This document shows, in pieces, positions 9,535 through 21,779 of a stretch of 64,000 nucleotides of DNA. The DNA lies in contig BSBN01001199.1 in NCBI GenBank assembly GCA_027924645.1, forward strand, positions 62,001-126,000. The letters run 5' to 3'. The position numbers and the translations under genes were made by a program. Source of the DNA: Cunninghamia lanceolata (lineage: Eukaryota; Streptophyta; Pinopsida; Cupressales; Cupressaceae). The notes below the pieces were generated by a model that saw only the letters and a list, made by a program, of their open reading frames with translations, made no database searches and was not told where the DNA came from. How positions within the stretch are numbered: position 1 is the stretch's first letter; the number at the start of each line of letters is the position of its first letter.

Positions 9535-11700
9535 CTTAAAAAATTAGTCTATGAGAATTTCATCATAGCCATGCATGGCCTTGAAGTAAGGCACAATACC
9601 CCTTGAATAAAGATATCCCATTCAGCCTTGTTTCTTTTTTATTTAGCATAGGATTCCAAGGCTCAACATGGGTTGTTTACCCTCCCATGGTAGTTTCAAT
9701 AGCTACATAGATAAAGGATGGATTGCAGAGAATAGTGGAGGTGACAATCCAAATGATTAAGAAAACAAGACAAATATCTCCAAATCTGATGAGGTGATCA
9801 TGATAGATAGAGGTTTGATTAAACACCTCATATGGATTAGGGAAGAAGGTATAGATTATTATCATAGTGCACTAAGCTCCTTCATGGGTGGCATTAAAAA
9901 TGCAATAAAAATCATTAACCCACACATGACTACTTTTAATGTCATGTTCCAAACTATAATTCAAGTTGGACTTGAGATACGAATTATAATGACTCATATT
10001 ATATGAAATTTGGATAGAAAATATGCCTAATTGTTAATGTGTAACTATCATGATAAATTATAGAAAGAACCACAAATTATCTATTTTCATTTATGTGTAA
10101 ATGAACTACCTTGAATTTTTTAGTAAAGATTGCTCTACTATTTCTTGTGATAATGACTTCCATTCAATTTTCTACTTTCCTTTAAGTCCTTTGTGCCTAT
10201 CAATTAGTAAAACCACCCATCTAAACACTTTATTAAACACTTTGTTCATATTAGATTAGTACAACAAACATAACATATTTCTATTGCAATCTATTCTTGT
10301 AGCCTTTGACAAGGACTTCAGCTACAACATAACCGTTATTAAGGAAAAGTATTCCCAAATAGACACATGATAAATCTATAAATCTATAGTATCTAGCAAC
10401 AAAGATAGTATGATGTTTTATTTTATTTAGTGAATGATATATGGGGATTTTTTACAACTGAAAATAGAATGACTCCCCTAATATGTTATCTCCTTCATCA
10501 ACTCTATATTGCAATCTAGATCAATAGTCATACATGTGTGTGACAAAATAATACCAGGGTTTGAACCAATTAATAGTCATAACTGTTATTGTACCTACAA
10601 CTCATAATAGGCATAGAAAAGCTCTTGAATTCAATATATCAAATTTTTTCACTATATTTTAGGTTGTCTTACTAATTTGGTTACTAATGTATGTATGAGT
10701 AGTAACTTTATTTCCATTAAAATTAATGAGAAAATTCTTGTGTAGAAGGATCAAAATCATTTTGTTTGAAAGATTTGTTTTAGTTTTAAAATTTTGAATT
10801 GACATCGTAAAACCCTTATTAGTCCTTTGAAGTAGTAGATTATTGATTGAAAGACTATAGTGGAATATTAACAAAGAATTTATTTTATAACTTGTTAGCC
10901 TTCATGCATAGACAATGGTTGAAACATTTGAAACTAAATTTTTTTATTGAAACTATGTAATTTAAATCATGACATAGTGGTTAAAACAAAATGTGTTGCA
11001 TTTATTGACAAAAAAATACATTAAATGTTATGTACAACTTTATGAAAGTTGATGTTGAGCTTACATATTCACTAAAACAATAAATTCGATACAAACTATA
11101 AGTCCATGCCAAAATTACTGACATAGATAAATTGCCCCAAACAATTGTTTTGCCTATTTTTTACTTTAAATATGATCTATTAAATTATGAAATTGCCACT
11201 GTGATTCTCATTTGAGTGATATTCCAAGATAGAGAATACAAACTATGTGACAAATAGAAATATGAAGAATAATGCTGGTAGTCATTATTTTTTAGGTGAG
11301 TCAAGATAACTTTCTTAAATCCCCATTCTAAGGAATTTGATTGTGTATGGAAATTTAATGTGGTATTATTGAAGTCATAAAGTTGTCCTAATACTTATGA
11401 TGAATTTTCTTTTTCCAAATGTATGCAGTATGCAATCTTATCTACATCAATAATTCTTTGAATGTAGAACTAAGTTGAGTCTATGAGTATACGACATATT
11501 GATAGAGATACTAAAGAGCTTCTAGAAAAATCTATGTGATCTTTTTTGATCAATTTAATTCTATTAATATTGGTAATTCTTATAATTTTGTAATATTTTT
11601 AATGAATACTAATTTTAATAATTTGATTAAAAGAAATGGGGCTTTCCCTCTTTTGTACTAGGGATTAATTTATTACCTTTAACAATATAACCTAAGTCTT
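9535..11700. other. Non-coding AT-rich stretch
   Basis: About 2.2 kb without recognisable genes. Open frames at 9794-10006 and 10659-10874 have no family motif. I see no LTR or TIR boundary. It may be the decayed body or flank of the LINE fragment. Confidence 0.45.
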
Positions 11701-12950
11701 ACTCCCACCATTCTCCCTACTGCTTATGTTCCCTCCTCACTGTATACTCTTGCTAAACAAACCCCTGCTAAGAATGAACACCCTAACCCTAGAGGGAGGG
11801 GTGAGAAGAAGGATATTTCTAATCCCTCGAAAGCCTCTCCTACCAAGATTGGTAAGGCTCAAGATAGTAGGAATAAGGGGAAGAAAAATATTTTGTCTAG
11901 TGGGTTTGTTCCTTCTCCCTGAAATCCACCCATTGTTGAGGATGTTCATATTATAATTGCTAACCATGTGCCCACCCTTTCCCATAAAACAAAGATCAAT
12001 AAGGGAAAAAATATTGATACCCTTGAACAAATCCTACTATCCCTTAAGGAGAATGAGATAAAGGGAAATACTCCTTCGGGTCTAAACAGAATGGTTAGAA
12101 TCAGATCACCTATTGTTGATTTTTATATTAGAGTGGCCTTTGTCCATCATTCCCCTAAAGGGAAAGAAGACAACCTTGATGAGGTATACGGTAAAGCTAC
12201 TAGTGGCGAGAGAAGGTTAGCTAGGTTTACTCAGAACTCAATTGCTACTACTAGTGGGAAGGGTTATGTTGTTAAGAATGATAACTAGAAAGAAGATGTC
12301 ACTATGCAAGAAATCACTTCCGATTTTGTTCCTTTGTACAATTCCTATTTTACTAAGGAGGATTCATTTGAAAAAGATTTGGTCTCCCTAAGGAGTCTTA
12401 TGACATATATTTTCTCTCTCTCTCTCTCTTGATAATTTAGTCAAGGAAGTTGAGGAGGAATGAGAGGAAGTTGAAGAGGAAAATGAGGAGTTTGGTGCTC
12501 ATGAAGATGAAATGAGGGAGAATGCTTTCAAGGATATCAATACTAATCAAAATTTCATTGTGTTGACTAATAACCTAGATGATATTCTCGTTAGAATGTC
12601 TAGAATTGAATAGAAAACTGGGAATCCCCAAATTTGTGACAATTGTAATGCAAAATGGGAGATCATGAATGAGAATATGAAAATCTTTCATAACAATCTG
12701 GTCAAAATTGAAGAGGCTATAAACATTTTGGTTAATGTTAATGATGACATGATGAGGAAAGTAGTCTCGAGGGTTGTTCTTCTATAGGATGAACTGAAGA
12801 AATACAAATAGGTGCAAGAGGAAGAAAACCAATCCAAGAAGAAGATGCAAAAGATACAATTGTAGAAGGATATGGATCTTACTCAGTGGGAGGAGAAACT
12901 CAAGATAATGTGTAAGGATTGGGAGACCCTGGTTACAAGATACATGGTGT
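11701..12950 (+). pseudogene. C-terminal part of a gag-like or LINE-associated ORF (basic then coiled-coil)
   Basis: One frame runs from 11701 to 12286 with only one internal stop (TGA near 11920). It is rich in Lys, Ser and Pro (PRGRGEKKDISNPSK, GKAQDSRNKGKKN). After a (TC)n run at 12411-12430 the frame shifts into an acidic coiled-coil-like segment (EEVEEENEEFGAHEDEM) with heptad-like spacing through KWEIMNENMKIFHNNLVKIE and ending DLTQWEEKLKIMCKDWE. The same order, basic then acidic/helical tail and then a T-rich spacer before a LINE ORF1, occurs at 20850-21800. I do not recognise a named family. Its N-terminal domain is missing here. Confidence 0.5.
12411..12430 (+). repeat. (TC)n microsatellite
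   Basis: About ten TC dinucleotides in the middle of the gag-like ORF. The reading frame changes across it, consistent with slippage. Confidence 0.9.
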
Positions 12951-13884
12951 GATGTTGTTTGGTGTTGTTTGTTATTTATTGGGTTGTTTTTATATGTTTC
13001 CTATTGTAATGTCTAGTCTGGATTGGCTTAGCTAGCTAGTGCTTTTTGTCTATTTTTTCCTTTTCTTTGTTTCTTGATATTTGTTATGGTTCTAAACTCT
13101 TTTATTATGTAAGGAACTGGGACCCTTTTCCCAGCTTATCTTATAAAAAACAATAATACTTGTAATAGTCTTATAATTGTAGATACAATGAACTCCAATG
13201 TCACTCCTAAAATTTGGTGCCTCCTTTGATACCCTACATAGTTCCCCTTCCTTTTATGTTCCTATTCCTCATGGTGATGGTAGCTCTAGTTGTGAGTGTA
13301 CTAGTTCCTTGAAGGATGCCCTCATGGGCTCAAAGTTATGGCATGGTAGATTCATGTTTGAAAAGGATGATGGGAATATGGTGGTGGAAAGTCTAGATTA
13401 ATTTTACATGATGCTTCTTCTTTATATTTTGTGGCTAAGGATACACTTTCTATGATTTTGGATGGTAGAAATAGGGCTGGTCTGGGTCATCAACTTAACC
13501 TTGAAATGAATTTTCATATCGTCATGGCACACAATAATATTACATTAGATTAGGTTCCAATTGTAGACTTTGGTGACGAGGTGGGTGAGCATGAGATTTG
13601 GTTGCAACAAGTAGCTTTGGTTTATAAATTTGACAATTTTTGGGCTCATTTGGCTAAAACATGACTGGTTAACACTACATTAAAAACCCCTTGTGAAAAG
13701 TGTTTTTCCATTTACCCCTGTATTAAAGGATGGTTCTTGGTTGTGTGCAAATCCCCTACACATAAGGATATTCTTCTTAAGGATGGGCCCTAGTTTTAGG
13801 ACAATGCATATTTACATATAACACCTTGGTTTCTAAACGCTCTGCACGCTCTATTCCTAACTTTACATTTTTTGAATTTGGCCA
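12951..13884 (+). other. T-rich spacer and unreadable ORF remnant upstream of LINE ORF1
   Basis: 12951-13150 is T-rich spacer, similar in character to 21725-21870, which occupies the same relative position. 13198-13401 is open but without known motifs. 13700-13880 has a decayed ACACCTTGGTTTCTA segment also found at 21900, suggesting remains of a DUF4283-type N-terminus. Confidence 0.4.
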
Positions 13885-14025
13885 TGGTTTAGAGGGACCC
13901 ATGGGGACCCCCTGACCCCTGTCCCCTTTCCCCTTCAGTACGGGTTAACCCTAATGTAGACTCGGGCTACCACTTCGAACCCGTGACCTAGGGTGATGCG
14001 TCAGTTCCTAATGCGTAGAGGAATG
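13885..14025 (-). mobile_element. tRNA-derived SINE-like block
   Basis: On the minus strand this block reads TACGCATTAGG (A-box-like, 14018-14008), then 36 bases from A-box start to GGTTCGAAG (B box, 13981-13973) inside GGTCACGGGTTCGAA, the internal RNA polymerase III promoter layout of tRNA genes. The body beyond the B box is GC-rich (GGGGACAGGGGTCAGGGGGT) and no tRNA cloverleaf can be closed, so this is a tRNA-derived SINE rather than a tRNA. It is by far the most GC-rich segment in the window and sits immediately 5' of the readable LINE ORF1. Its exact ends and any target duplication were not resolved. Confidence 0.6.
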
Positions 14026-14030
14026 TCCTC

Positions 14031-15245
14031 TTGGAGGACAAGAACCGTGACATCCCAAATGCTATCCCACAACTGCAGGAGATTGGTAGTGGATCTGCTC
14101 TTAAACTCCCAGATTTTACTGTGGAGAGAATTGTTTCTTCGATGGAGCAATCTCTTGTTGGTATGTTCTTCTCCTTTATACCAAATATTGATCTAACTAG
14201 GAGATGGGTTACTACCAAATGGAGACTGAAGGAAAGTGTTGCAGCTAGTGCTATGGTGGGGGATTATTTCTTTTCAATTTTACCACTAGGGGGATCTCAC
14301 CTCTGTTCTTACGGGTGGCCCATGGATGTATGGTAAACACAACCTCTCTCTTTGTAAATGGAGACTGGGGTTTGATGCTACTGCTAATCTGAACAAAATA
14401 GCTCATGTTTGGGTCAGATTACCTGGACTCCCAGTGGACTATTAGGATGAAGAAATCTTAATATGGATTGCAAACAACTTTGGGCATTTTATAGCTCTGG
14501 ATAACACCATCAAGAACAAATCTAGGTTAGTATTTTCTCATTTTAGTGTTAACATAGATATTCATAAAACTCTACCTAACACCATAACACTTGAATCTAA
14601 GTATGGCCAATTGACTCAGTCCATTTAGTATGAGGATGCTAGTGTTTTTTGTCAGAACTGTAACAGAAAAGGGCACCTGGTAAGACAATGTAAAGCTCTG
14701 AAAAAGATCTCTATTGACTTGGGAGATCAGGATAAAGGAGGTGATGAGGACTACCCTTTTAGGGAAGACATTCTCAATATAATCAGTTCCCCTCAGAAGG
14801 ATAGTAAAAGGGATGTGGACAAGGAAGAAGACATAGACTTGGCCCATGTTGATGATAAGTCCCTTGACTCAATGATCTCCACTCCTCAGGAAGAGTTTAA
14901 TGGGACTTCAACAACGGATATGCCCTGCCAGCTGGAGTAGTGGACTTCCCATGTTGATTCCCTATCTATGCAGGGGGATTTGGAAGATGGGGAGATCCAC
15001 CAGGTAGTTGTTCCTAATATTGATCATAAGGAAGGTAGGTCTATGGAGTCTAGATTGGACTCTCACTTGGAATTTGTTTTTAAAGGAATTGACAACCCAG
15101 TGGAGAGTGAGGGGAAAGGTATCAAGATGAAGATCTTCCCTTCCTCGAGGGATAAATCCATTAGCTTAACCTCGAGTGCAGGAACAAGAAAATCAGGTAC
15201 TGACCCAAATTTAGAGGGTTGGACTACAACCAAGAAGAAAAATTA
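14031..15245 (+). pseudogene. LINE ORF1: DUF4283 plus CCHC zinc knuckle
   Basis: RNA-binding chaperone-like protein of plant LINEs. The N-terminus, from ATG 14031, contains LKLPDFTVERIVSSMEQSLV and a DUF4283 domain. After a frame change near 14270 it continues with LTGGPWMYGKHNLSLCKW and HVWVRLPGLPVDY, then DEEILIWIANNFGHFIALD. The zinc knuckle CQNCNRKGHLVRQC lies at 14650-14691 with all four ligands (C14650, C14659, H14674, C14689) intact. The tail is acidic then Lys/Ser rich and ends with TAA at 15243. Stops inside are TAGs (for example at 14938). Confidence 0.92.
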
Positions 15246-15397
15246 AAGTCAAGGGAGAAAGACTATTGATGTGGGAGTAGATCCCAAGGCAGGGAGATCT
15301 ACACAAAGAGAAACTAGACAAAAAGTTGTCAATAGGGATATATCACAATGGGTACATAAAGGACACTGGAGATTGGCTCCAGGAAGGTCCAAGGAAA

Positions 15398-17710
15398 ATG
15401 AGGATCCTCTCTTGGAATATTAGGGGGCTTAATAGCCCCCAAAAGTAGTTCCTGGTCAAGAAATACATTTTTGACAATAAAGTTGATATTCTTTTGCTAC
15501 ATGAAGTCAAGATGAAGGCAAAAAGCTTTCATTCTATTGCCAAAGGTATATGGCCAAATGTGGAGTACTACATAAGTGATGCTTTGGGAGCTTTAGGGGG
15601 TATTGTTACCATGTGGAATAGCAATGTGGTGAAAGGGGTTTTCCTCTCAAGGTGCAAGAGCAATTTATGTGTCAAGATGTCAACTCACAAAAAATCTTGG
15701 AACTTGGTTAACATCTATGCCCCTAACCAAAGAAATGATAGGAAGGAGTTGTAGGAAATGTTTACCTCCTTGGTTGGGGATAACAAAGAAGATTGTTGGA
15801 TGTTGTCTAGCAACTTCAATTCCCCCCTATTCTCTTTGGAGAAGGTAGGGGGCATTATGGATTACACTAACAACATGACTGATCTTGTTGAGTTCCTTAA
15901 CAATACTGGCCTCATGGACCTTGATTTACAAGGGTAGCTATTCACTTGGATTAATAGAATGAAAGGTAAGAATATGATTCAGGTTAGACTGGATAGATTT
16001 TTGGTCACTTCTAATTGGGATTATACCAGCTCCTATCTTTTGGAAGCCCTCCCTAAGACGACCTCTGACCATAATCGCCTCCTTTTACCTTGCAGAGATA
16101 AGGAGGTCAAGGGTCCCTTTCCCTTTAGGTTTGAAATAATGTGGACTCAACATCAGCAGTTTAGAGATTAGCTGGCCGAATGGTGGAATACTTCTATTCA
16201 AGGCTCCCCCATGTTCAGTTTGGTCCAGAGAAAGAATATTGTGAAATCTAAAGTCAAGGGATGGAATAGGTTTACTTTTGGGAATATCTTTGAGAATATG
16301 AAGAGGATCTTTGCTAACCTTGCTAACATTCAACTACTAATGGACCAAGGGGACACTTCAGATGCTTCTTTGCAGCAAGAGGAATCCCTAAGGAAGGAAT
16401 GGAATGATCTTCTAAAGAAAGAGGAAATTTATTGGAAACAAAAATCCAAAGTGCAATGGCTTTGAGAGGGGGACAGAAATACTGCCTTCTTCCATCAATC
16501 TACCATGAGACACAAGAAGATGAACATCATTGTTAGGTTGATGGATGAGAGTGGGACCATGGTCTATTCAGATTTCTAGGTGGGTCAGGTGGTGGCCAAC
16601 TATTTCTAGGAATTTTCTGCTTCACATGAATGTATGGAGAGATATGAATTACTGGATAACATCCCAACCAAACTGATGGAAGAAGACAATATCCTCCTTA
16701 CTAAACTAGTGACTAAAAAAGAAGTGAGGGCGTGGCTCTTTTCCATGGGAGATTTTAAAGTTCTTGGACTGGATGGCTTCCCTCCAGCATTCTTCCAAGA
16801 GTATTGGGATATTGTGGGACATGACGTTTCTGAAGCGGCTAAGGACTTCTTCAGGAATGGGAAGTTGCTGAAACAACTTAATAATACCTTTATAGTGATG
16901 GTTCCCAAAAAGTCTGATCCTATCAGTATGGGGGCCTTTAGGCCCATTTACCTTTGTAACACTATCTACAAGATATTTTCCAAAATCCTTGTCTATAGAT
17001 TACAACCCATGCTTGACCGTCTAATCAGTAGTAACCAGAAGAGTTTTGTCCCAAACAGACTCTAGATGCTGCCATTTTCACTCAGGAGTTTATTCATTCT
17101 ATGGATAGGAAAAATATGCTTGGGATGGTTTTCAAATTGCATAGATCTATAAGGCATATGATAGGGTGGCGTCAGATTTTCTATTCAAGTTCCTTGAGAA
17201 GATTGGCTTCGAAGATTAAACCTTGCATTTTATTAAAGCATGTGTCACCACTGTGAAATATTTTGTTTTGGTTAATGGAGTCCCACGGGGATTCTTCAAT
17301 GTTGGGAGAGGGCTTAGGTAAGGGGACCCTTTATCCCCTTACAGGTATTCATTCTTATGGCTTAAGTTCTTAGTAGAAGTATTATGAAGCTGCTTAGAAA
17401 TAATGAGATTAGAGATATTAAACCAGCTACAATAGTTGACCCTACTGCCATCCAATAGTTTGTGGATGACAGCATCCTCTTTGGGTTTACCTCAGTGGTG
17501 GAGGTCAGAAGATCAAAGAGGGTGCTCAATGATTATGTTGTTGTGTCATGCCAGTGCATTAATTATGAGAAAAGTCAGATCTATTTCTTCAACAGCAGGG
17601 TTGACCTGCAAGAAAAAACTATGGGGATTTTATGTTGTTCTAGTGGGGATCTCCCAAGAACATACCTTGTCCTTCCCTTAGCTATCAAATATTTTTCTCC
17701 CATGTACTAA
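15398..17710 (+). pseudogene. LINE ORF2: AP-like endonuclease and reverse transcriptase
   Basis: Target-primed reverse transcription enzyme. ATG 15398 starts MRILSWNIRGLNSP, the canonical start of the endonuclease, followed by VDILLLHEVKMKAKSF and WNLVNIYAPNQR. The usual E in the 'hETK' position reads HEVK, as expected. RT blocks follow: GLDGFPPAFFQEYWDIV (about 16770), FIVMVPKKSDPI and FRPIYLCNTIYKIFSKILVY (about 16940), then a frame break at 17066-17455, then FVDDSILFGF (17459-17488), which retains the catalytic Asp-Asp pair. A TAG (17456-17458) stands just before it where Gln is usual. Non-functional. Confidence 0.93.
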
Positions 17711-19611
17711 AACTCCATTCTTGAACAGATTCAGAAGAAGTTGGCTGGGTGGAAAAGGAAGTTGTTGAGACAAGTAGGAAAATATCAACTGTTGAAGGCT
17801 TCTCTTTAGGGAATTCCCATCTACTTCTTATCCTTCTTCAAGATCCCTAAACATATTGCTAAGAAATTTGAAAGGATCTAGAGAAACTTCTTATGGATAG
17901 GGGTGGAGGAGAAGAAGAGGATTTATTTGATTAGTTGGGATAAAGTGTGTAGGCCTAAATTGCAAGGAGGTCTTGGGATTAGAAAAATCCATTGGACCAA
18001 CAAATCCCTCTTGGCTAAGATTGGATGGACCTTCCTGAGCAATAGCAAGGATTGGTGCAACATTATGAGGGCCAAATATCTTTCTATCACTATCCCCTAT
18101 AGATTTGTCCATGCCACTGGTATCCCCAAGGGATCAGTCATATGGAATAAAGTGTTAAAGAGCATAACCCTTCTATAGAAGTGTATCAAATGGAAACCAA
18201 GGGATGGCAAAAACATCAAATTCTGGGAAGATAATTGGCTAAAGGACTACCACCTCTATAGTATCTAGAGCTTCCAAAGACTTGCTAATAGGGCTACTAA
18301 TTTTTTTGGGCACTTGACTATTTTATGCTAGGAGGCGGGGGTCAGAAACAACTGTCAGACTACTGTCAGGGACAAATGGATCTAATGCTGATTGTTGAGG
18401 ATCTGCAGCAAACCCTCTGGGGTGTAGGATTCCTATCTTTCCCTCAAATGACAAATTGTTGTGGGCTAAAGACAAGGTGGGGTCATTGTCTATTAGGTCT
18501 GCCTATAACTTTCTTTTAGATTACAATGAGGACTTTAGCTTTTGGGGTAAGGTTTGGAATCATAACCTTATCCCCAAGATTAATCACTTCTAGTGGCTTG
18601 TGATGCACAATAGGATTCTAACTACGGACAACCTAAAGATCAGAGGCTTCCAAATTCCAAACCAATGTTCTCTCTATATGGAGGAGGAGGAGTTTTTTCC
18701 CCAATTGTTTCTTCATTGTGAATACTCTTGAGAGGTGTGGAGCTTGGCCTTACAGAACCTTGGTATCTCCTAGAGTATGAATCTTGACCTTCCTGCTGTT
18801 ATGAAGTGTTGTTCGATCTCCTTTTTCCCATCCTATATGTAAAGAACTCTGGGATCAGATCCCCCTATTCTGGCTTGGGGTCTATGGAGGGAACGCAACA
18901 ATAGGTTGTTTAGGGATAAATCTATTTATTGAATAAGGAAGTCTTCTGCATATTTGATAAACTACAATAGGAAAATATCTCTAACAACACTTTGAAAGTA
19001 GTGGACACGCCCCAGTAAGTATGAGACTAGTATCATTAATAAATGGGGTATCCCACCCCACATCTGCAGGGTGTACTGCTCCAAGAAGATAGCCTTTAAA
19101 AACACTAGGTGGGTGCCCTTGCTGAAGGATGGATGAAGCTTAACTTTGATGGTGCTGCTAAAGGGAACCTAGGCCCAGCTAATGGAGGTGGGGTCCTGAG
19201 ATCAGCGAAGGGGGAGCTAGTGGTTGCCTATGCAAAGGGATTGGAAGAAAATTCCAATAATGTGGTGGAGGCTATGGCACTCTTGTGGGGAATTAAGGTG
19301 GCCCTGGCTATTGGAGTCAAAAATGTTATGATTGAAGGAGATTCTAAACTCATCCTTGATGTTGTCTAGGAGAAGGCTAGAGTTGGCTGGAATATTGTGG
19401 ATATTAGACAAGACATTAAGCAGCTCCTTATGGGGCTTGATGCTAGATTGATGTTAAACATACCTAAAGAGAAGGTAATCATTTGGTGGATGCTATGTCT
19501 AGTATGGGAATTAATTTATTCCCCAAGAGATGCTGGAGGAACCCTAAAAATCTTCCAAGAAGTATTAGAGAATGCCTTCAGTTGGAGGCTCAAGTTTATT
19601 CTCAATGATGG
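17711..19611 (+). pseudogene. LINE ORF2 C-terminus: zf-RVT and RNase H
   Basis: Continues the same frame as the RT. KLAGWKRKLLRQVGKYQLLKA, GIPIYFLSFFKIPK and KVCRPKLQGGLGIRKI are the conserved plant LINE post-RT blocks. A zf-RVT region is recognisable at about 18540-18760 (FWGKVWNHNLIPKINHF then FLHCEYS). The RNase H domain (19130-19369) reads KLNFDGAAKGNLGPANGGGV, VVEAMALLWGIKVAL and MIEGDSKLILDVV, giving the D-E-D triad of this enzyme. TAGs interrupt at several points, commonly where Gln would be expected. The tail remains readable to about 19611. Confidence 0.9.
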
Positions 19612-20059
19612 TGATTAGAAGGTCATTTTATCTAGAATATATTTTAATATATATTCTTATGTCTTACATTATGATGGATAGTGATGATTGAAGGATTCAG
19701 AAGGAAGTCTACTCTATGAGTGACTGAATGGCGTGTGATAACCTTCCGATGGACGAGGAATGCAACATCATTAGGGTCAAGGTCAACAAGTTCATGTGGT
19801 CAATGCTTAGCTGGTCCATAGGGCTAATTCAAAATTTGGCGGTGCACATCCCAAATGATAGCCCACACATTTCTCATAACTGCAGCAATTATGATTTGAA
19901 AAGAGGAGACGTTTGGAAGGACAGGTCGAGCATTTCAAAAAGCCATAGGAGCTGGATTAATAATCACATTCATGCCCACAGTAATAGGAATTTCTCCAGT
20001 AGCCTTCAAGACATCTGTCTTTGGTGGATTTTATAGTGTGATCCTTTCTTGAGGGCTTT

Positions 20060-21530
20060 GAATAGTTTATCAATGGGAGGTGACAAAGTGAGAATTGAAC
20101 CCTCATCCTGTGCTAAATTCAAGGTCGACACCATGCTTTGGAGCATATGCTATGAGGGCAGCCTCACTCCTTTTTTGGAATGCCTCAATGGATATGACGA
20201 GAACCTCTCGGTTTAGTTTTCCATGTCATGGGATGACGTGAGGATGGTTCGGGTGGTAGGAGTCTAGTTTGAAGTTAGTGAAGATATAATTGCTAAAGCC
20301 ACGGGCTTAAGCTATGAAAGGAAACGTCTGAAAAAATAGACTAAAGTCCAAGATCCAGAGAGCATGAGAAGGTTTTTCAAAGAAGGTGAGTTGCCTATTC
20401 GGCTGCAAGGTGGGTTCGAGAGGGAAAGCCTAATATACCCTTGGGAAAAGGCATCCTTCCTTATCATGAAGTACATAACTTTACAAGGCTAGTTTAGGTG
20501 TTTCTACCATTATCATTTTGCCTTGCTGAACCACTTCCATCACAAATTGCTCATAAATTTTCCTTTCTAGTTGACCTCCTTGGAATCCTCTATGAATGTG
20601 GCCAGAACTGCTCACTCTAACAACCCTAGCATTGTTACTTTGTCGCTCCATCAAGGCTTGATCCTTCGTCTGTTTCATTTTCACCTTGCATTGTGTCGTC
20701 CCAAGCCAATTAGAGCATGCCTTGTTGAGGAGATCAACGATGATAATATCCCATTGACTATCAAATATGGGAGCCTAGCTAAAGGAAAGGACTTAAATCC
20801 CTCTTTTAAAGACCCCCTAGCCCTATTGGGTCCCCCATGAACCCTAAGGTCCTGACTATTGAAACTCAGGCACCTCGGCCCCATAAGAAGAAAGAAGTCA
20901 AAGCCCTTCACGGTACCTAGAAAAAGACCTCATGTCTCCTACGTGCCATCTGATTTGGCCACCCCTGCTGGTGGTGTGTCTGGGTCCCCTGGTCAAGCTC
21001 AAAAGGTGGTGGTTGAGGGTCTATGTGACCTTAAAAACAACCCTACCCATTCTGGTGAGAAGAAGAGGAAAAGAGACATAAGTGTGCAATCTGGGCTTGA
21101 GAAATCTACTAAAAAGAAGGGTAAGAAATCTGCTGATGGTGAAGAACCTACATAGCTCTCCCCTAAAGGTGGTCACACCGATATTCTGAAAAAGGGGAAA
21201 GAGGAGGCTGTGAAGGGTAAGGAGAAAGAAGTTAACTCTGAGAGAAGACCAAGCATTCGCCGTTCAAGAAGACTAGCAGGAGTTAAGGCCCCTATTATGA
21301 AAAGTGTTGACTACTCTTCGACTTTAGACCCTGAGGAGGAAGTGGAGTTAAAGGAAGTCAAGTCAACCCCAAAGAATCTAGCGATTCAAGAGGGATCTAG
21401 TTTGTTCGAAGAAATGAATAATTCATACTATGACACCGAGGAGGATGAGGTGGAGGTTATGGAGTCTCCGGCTAAGGAGGTGGCTAGTGTGGAAATTACA
21501 ACTTGTTTAAAAAGGACATGGATGATCTGA
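20060..21530 (+). pseudogene. Gag-like ORF with conserved N-terminal domain and basic tail
   Basis: One frame runs from about 20060 to 21530 with stops but no frameshift. The N-terminal ~170 residues include FSMSWDDVRMVRVVGV, FEVSEDIIAKATGLSYERK, FKEGELPIRLQGGFERE, FLIMKYITLQG and LSLHQGLILRLFHFHLALC, a pattern I associate with gag-like proteins repeated in conifer genomes (from memory, unverified). The C-terminal half is basic (SGEKKRKRDISVQ, STKKKGKKSADGEE, RRPSIRRSRRLAGVKAP) then acidic. All six internal stops (20214, 20265, 20337, 20490, 20568, 21153) are TAG. It lies directly after the LINE and before another LINE ORF1. Confidence 0.65.
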
Positions 21531-21779
21531 AGGATAGTATGACCTCCCTTGAAGATAAGATGTAGGTGATGGCAACCCTGTGCTCTAGGGTGACCCATTG
21601 GGCATCTACCTCTTTGGCTATTCTATAGGATATTCAGGTTGAAAAGCATGATGAGGAGAAAAACTCTGCTAGTAAAGATTTACTTCTTGGATTCCTCATG
21701 GAGGAATGGAACATGCTACTTAAGTAGTTTTTGGTCTTATCTTTGTTTATGGTATTGGTACTATATTTTCTCTAATATG
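21531..21779 (+). pseudogene. Helical C-terminal tail of the gag-like ORF and T-rich spacer
   Basis: Decayed continuation of the preceding ORF (frame change near 21530): a predicted-helical segment with MDDLKDSMTSLEDKM-like periodicity, ending near 21727, followed by T-rich spacer. Position and composition mirror 12780-13020. Confidence 0.5.

Larger units (their letters stand above)
14031..19640 (+). mobile_element. Long LINE (non-LTR) retrotransposon with RNase H, dead
   Basis: Two-ORF plant LINE of the L1-like type. ORF1 (14031-15245, DUF4283 and zinc knuckle) is followed after about 150 bases by ORF2 (15398-about 19611, endonuclease, RT, zf-RVT, RNase H). No poly-A tail is visible at the 3' end (about 19640), where AT-rich sequence ends the element. 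ORF2 keeps one dominant frame for over 4 kb, so decay is by point mutation more than by rearrangement. A SINE-like block lies at its 5' edge. Confidence 0.92.

Noticed and set aside
13885..14025. Possible true tRNA gene
   Set aside because: A and B boxes are present on the minus strand, but no acceptor or anticodon stem pairing could be found, so I call it a SINE-like derivative.
19920..20053. Hydrophobic 43-residue frame (FQKAIGAGLIITFMPTVIGI and on) resembling a membrane protein piece
   Set aside because: No family recognised, no start, and another frame of the gag-like region is better supported nearby. Probably chance.
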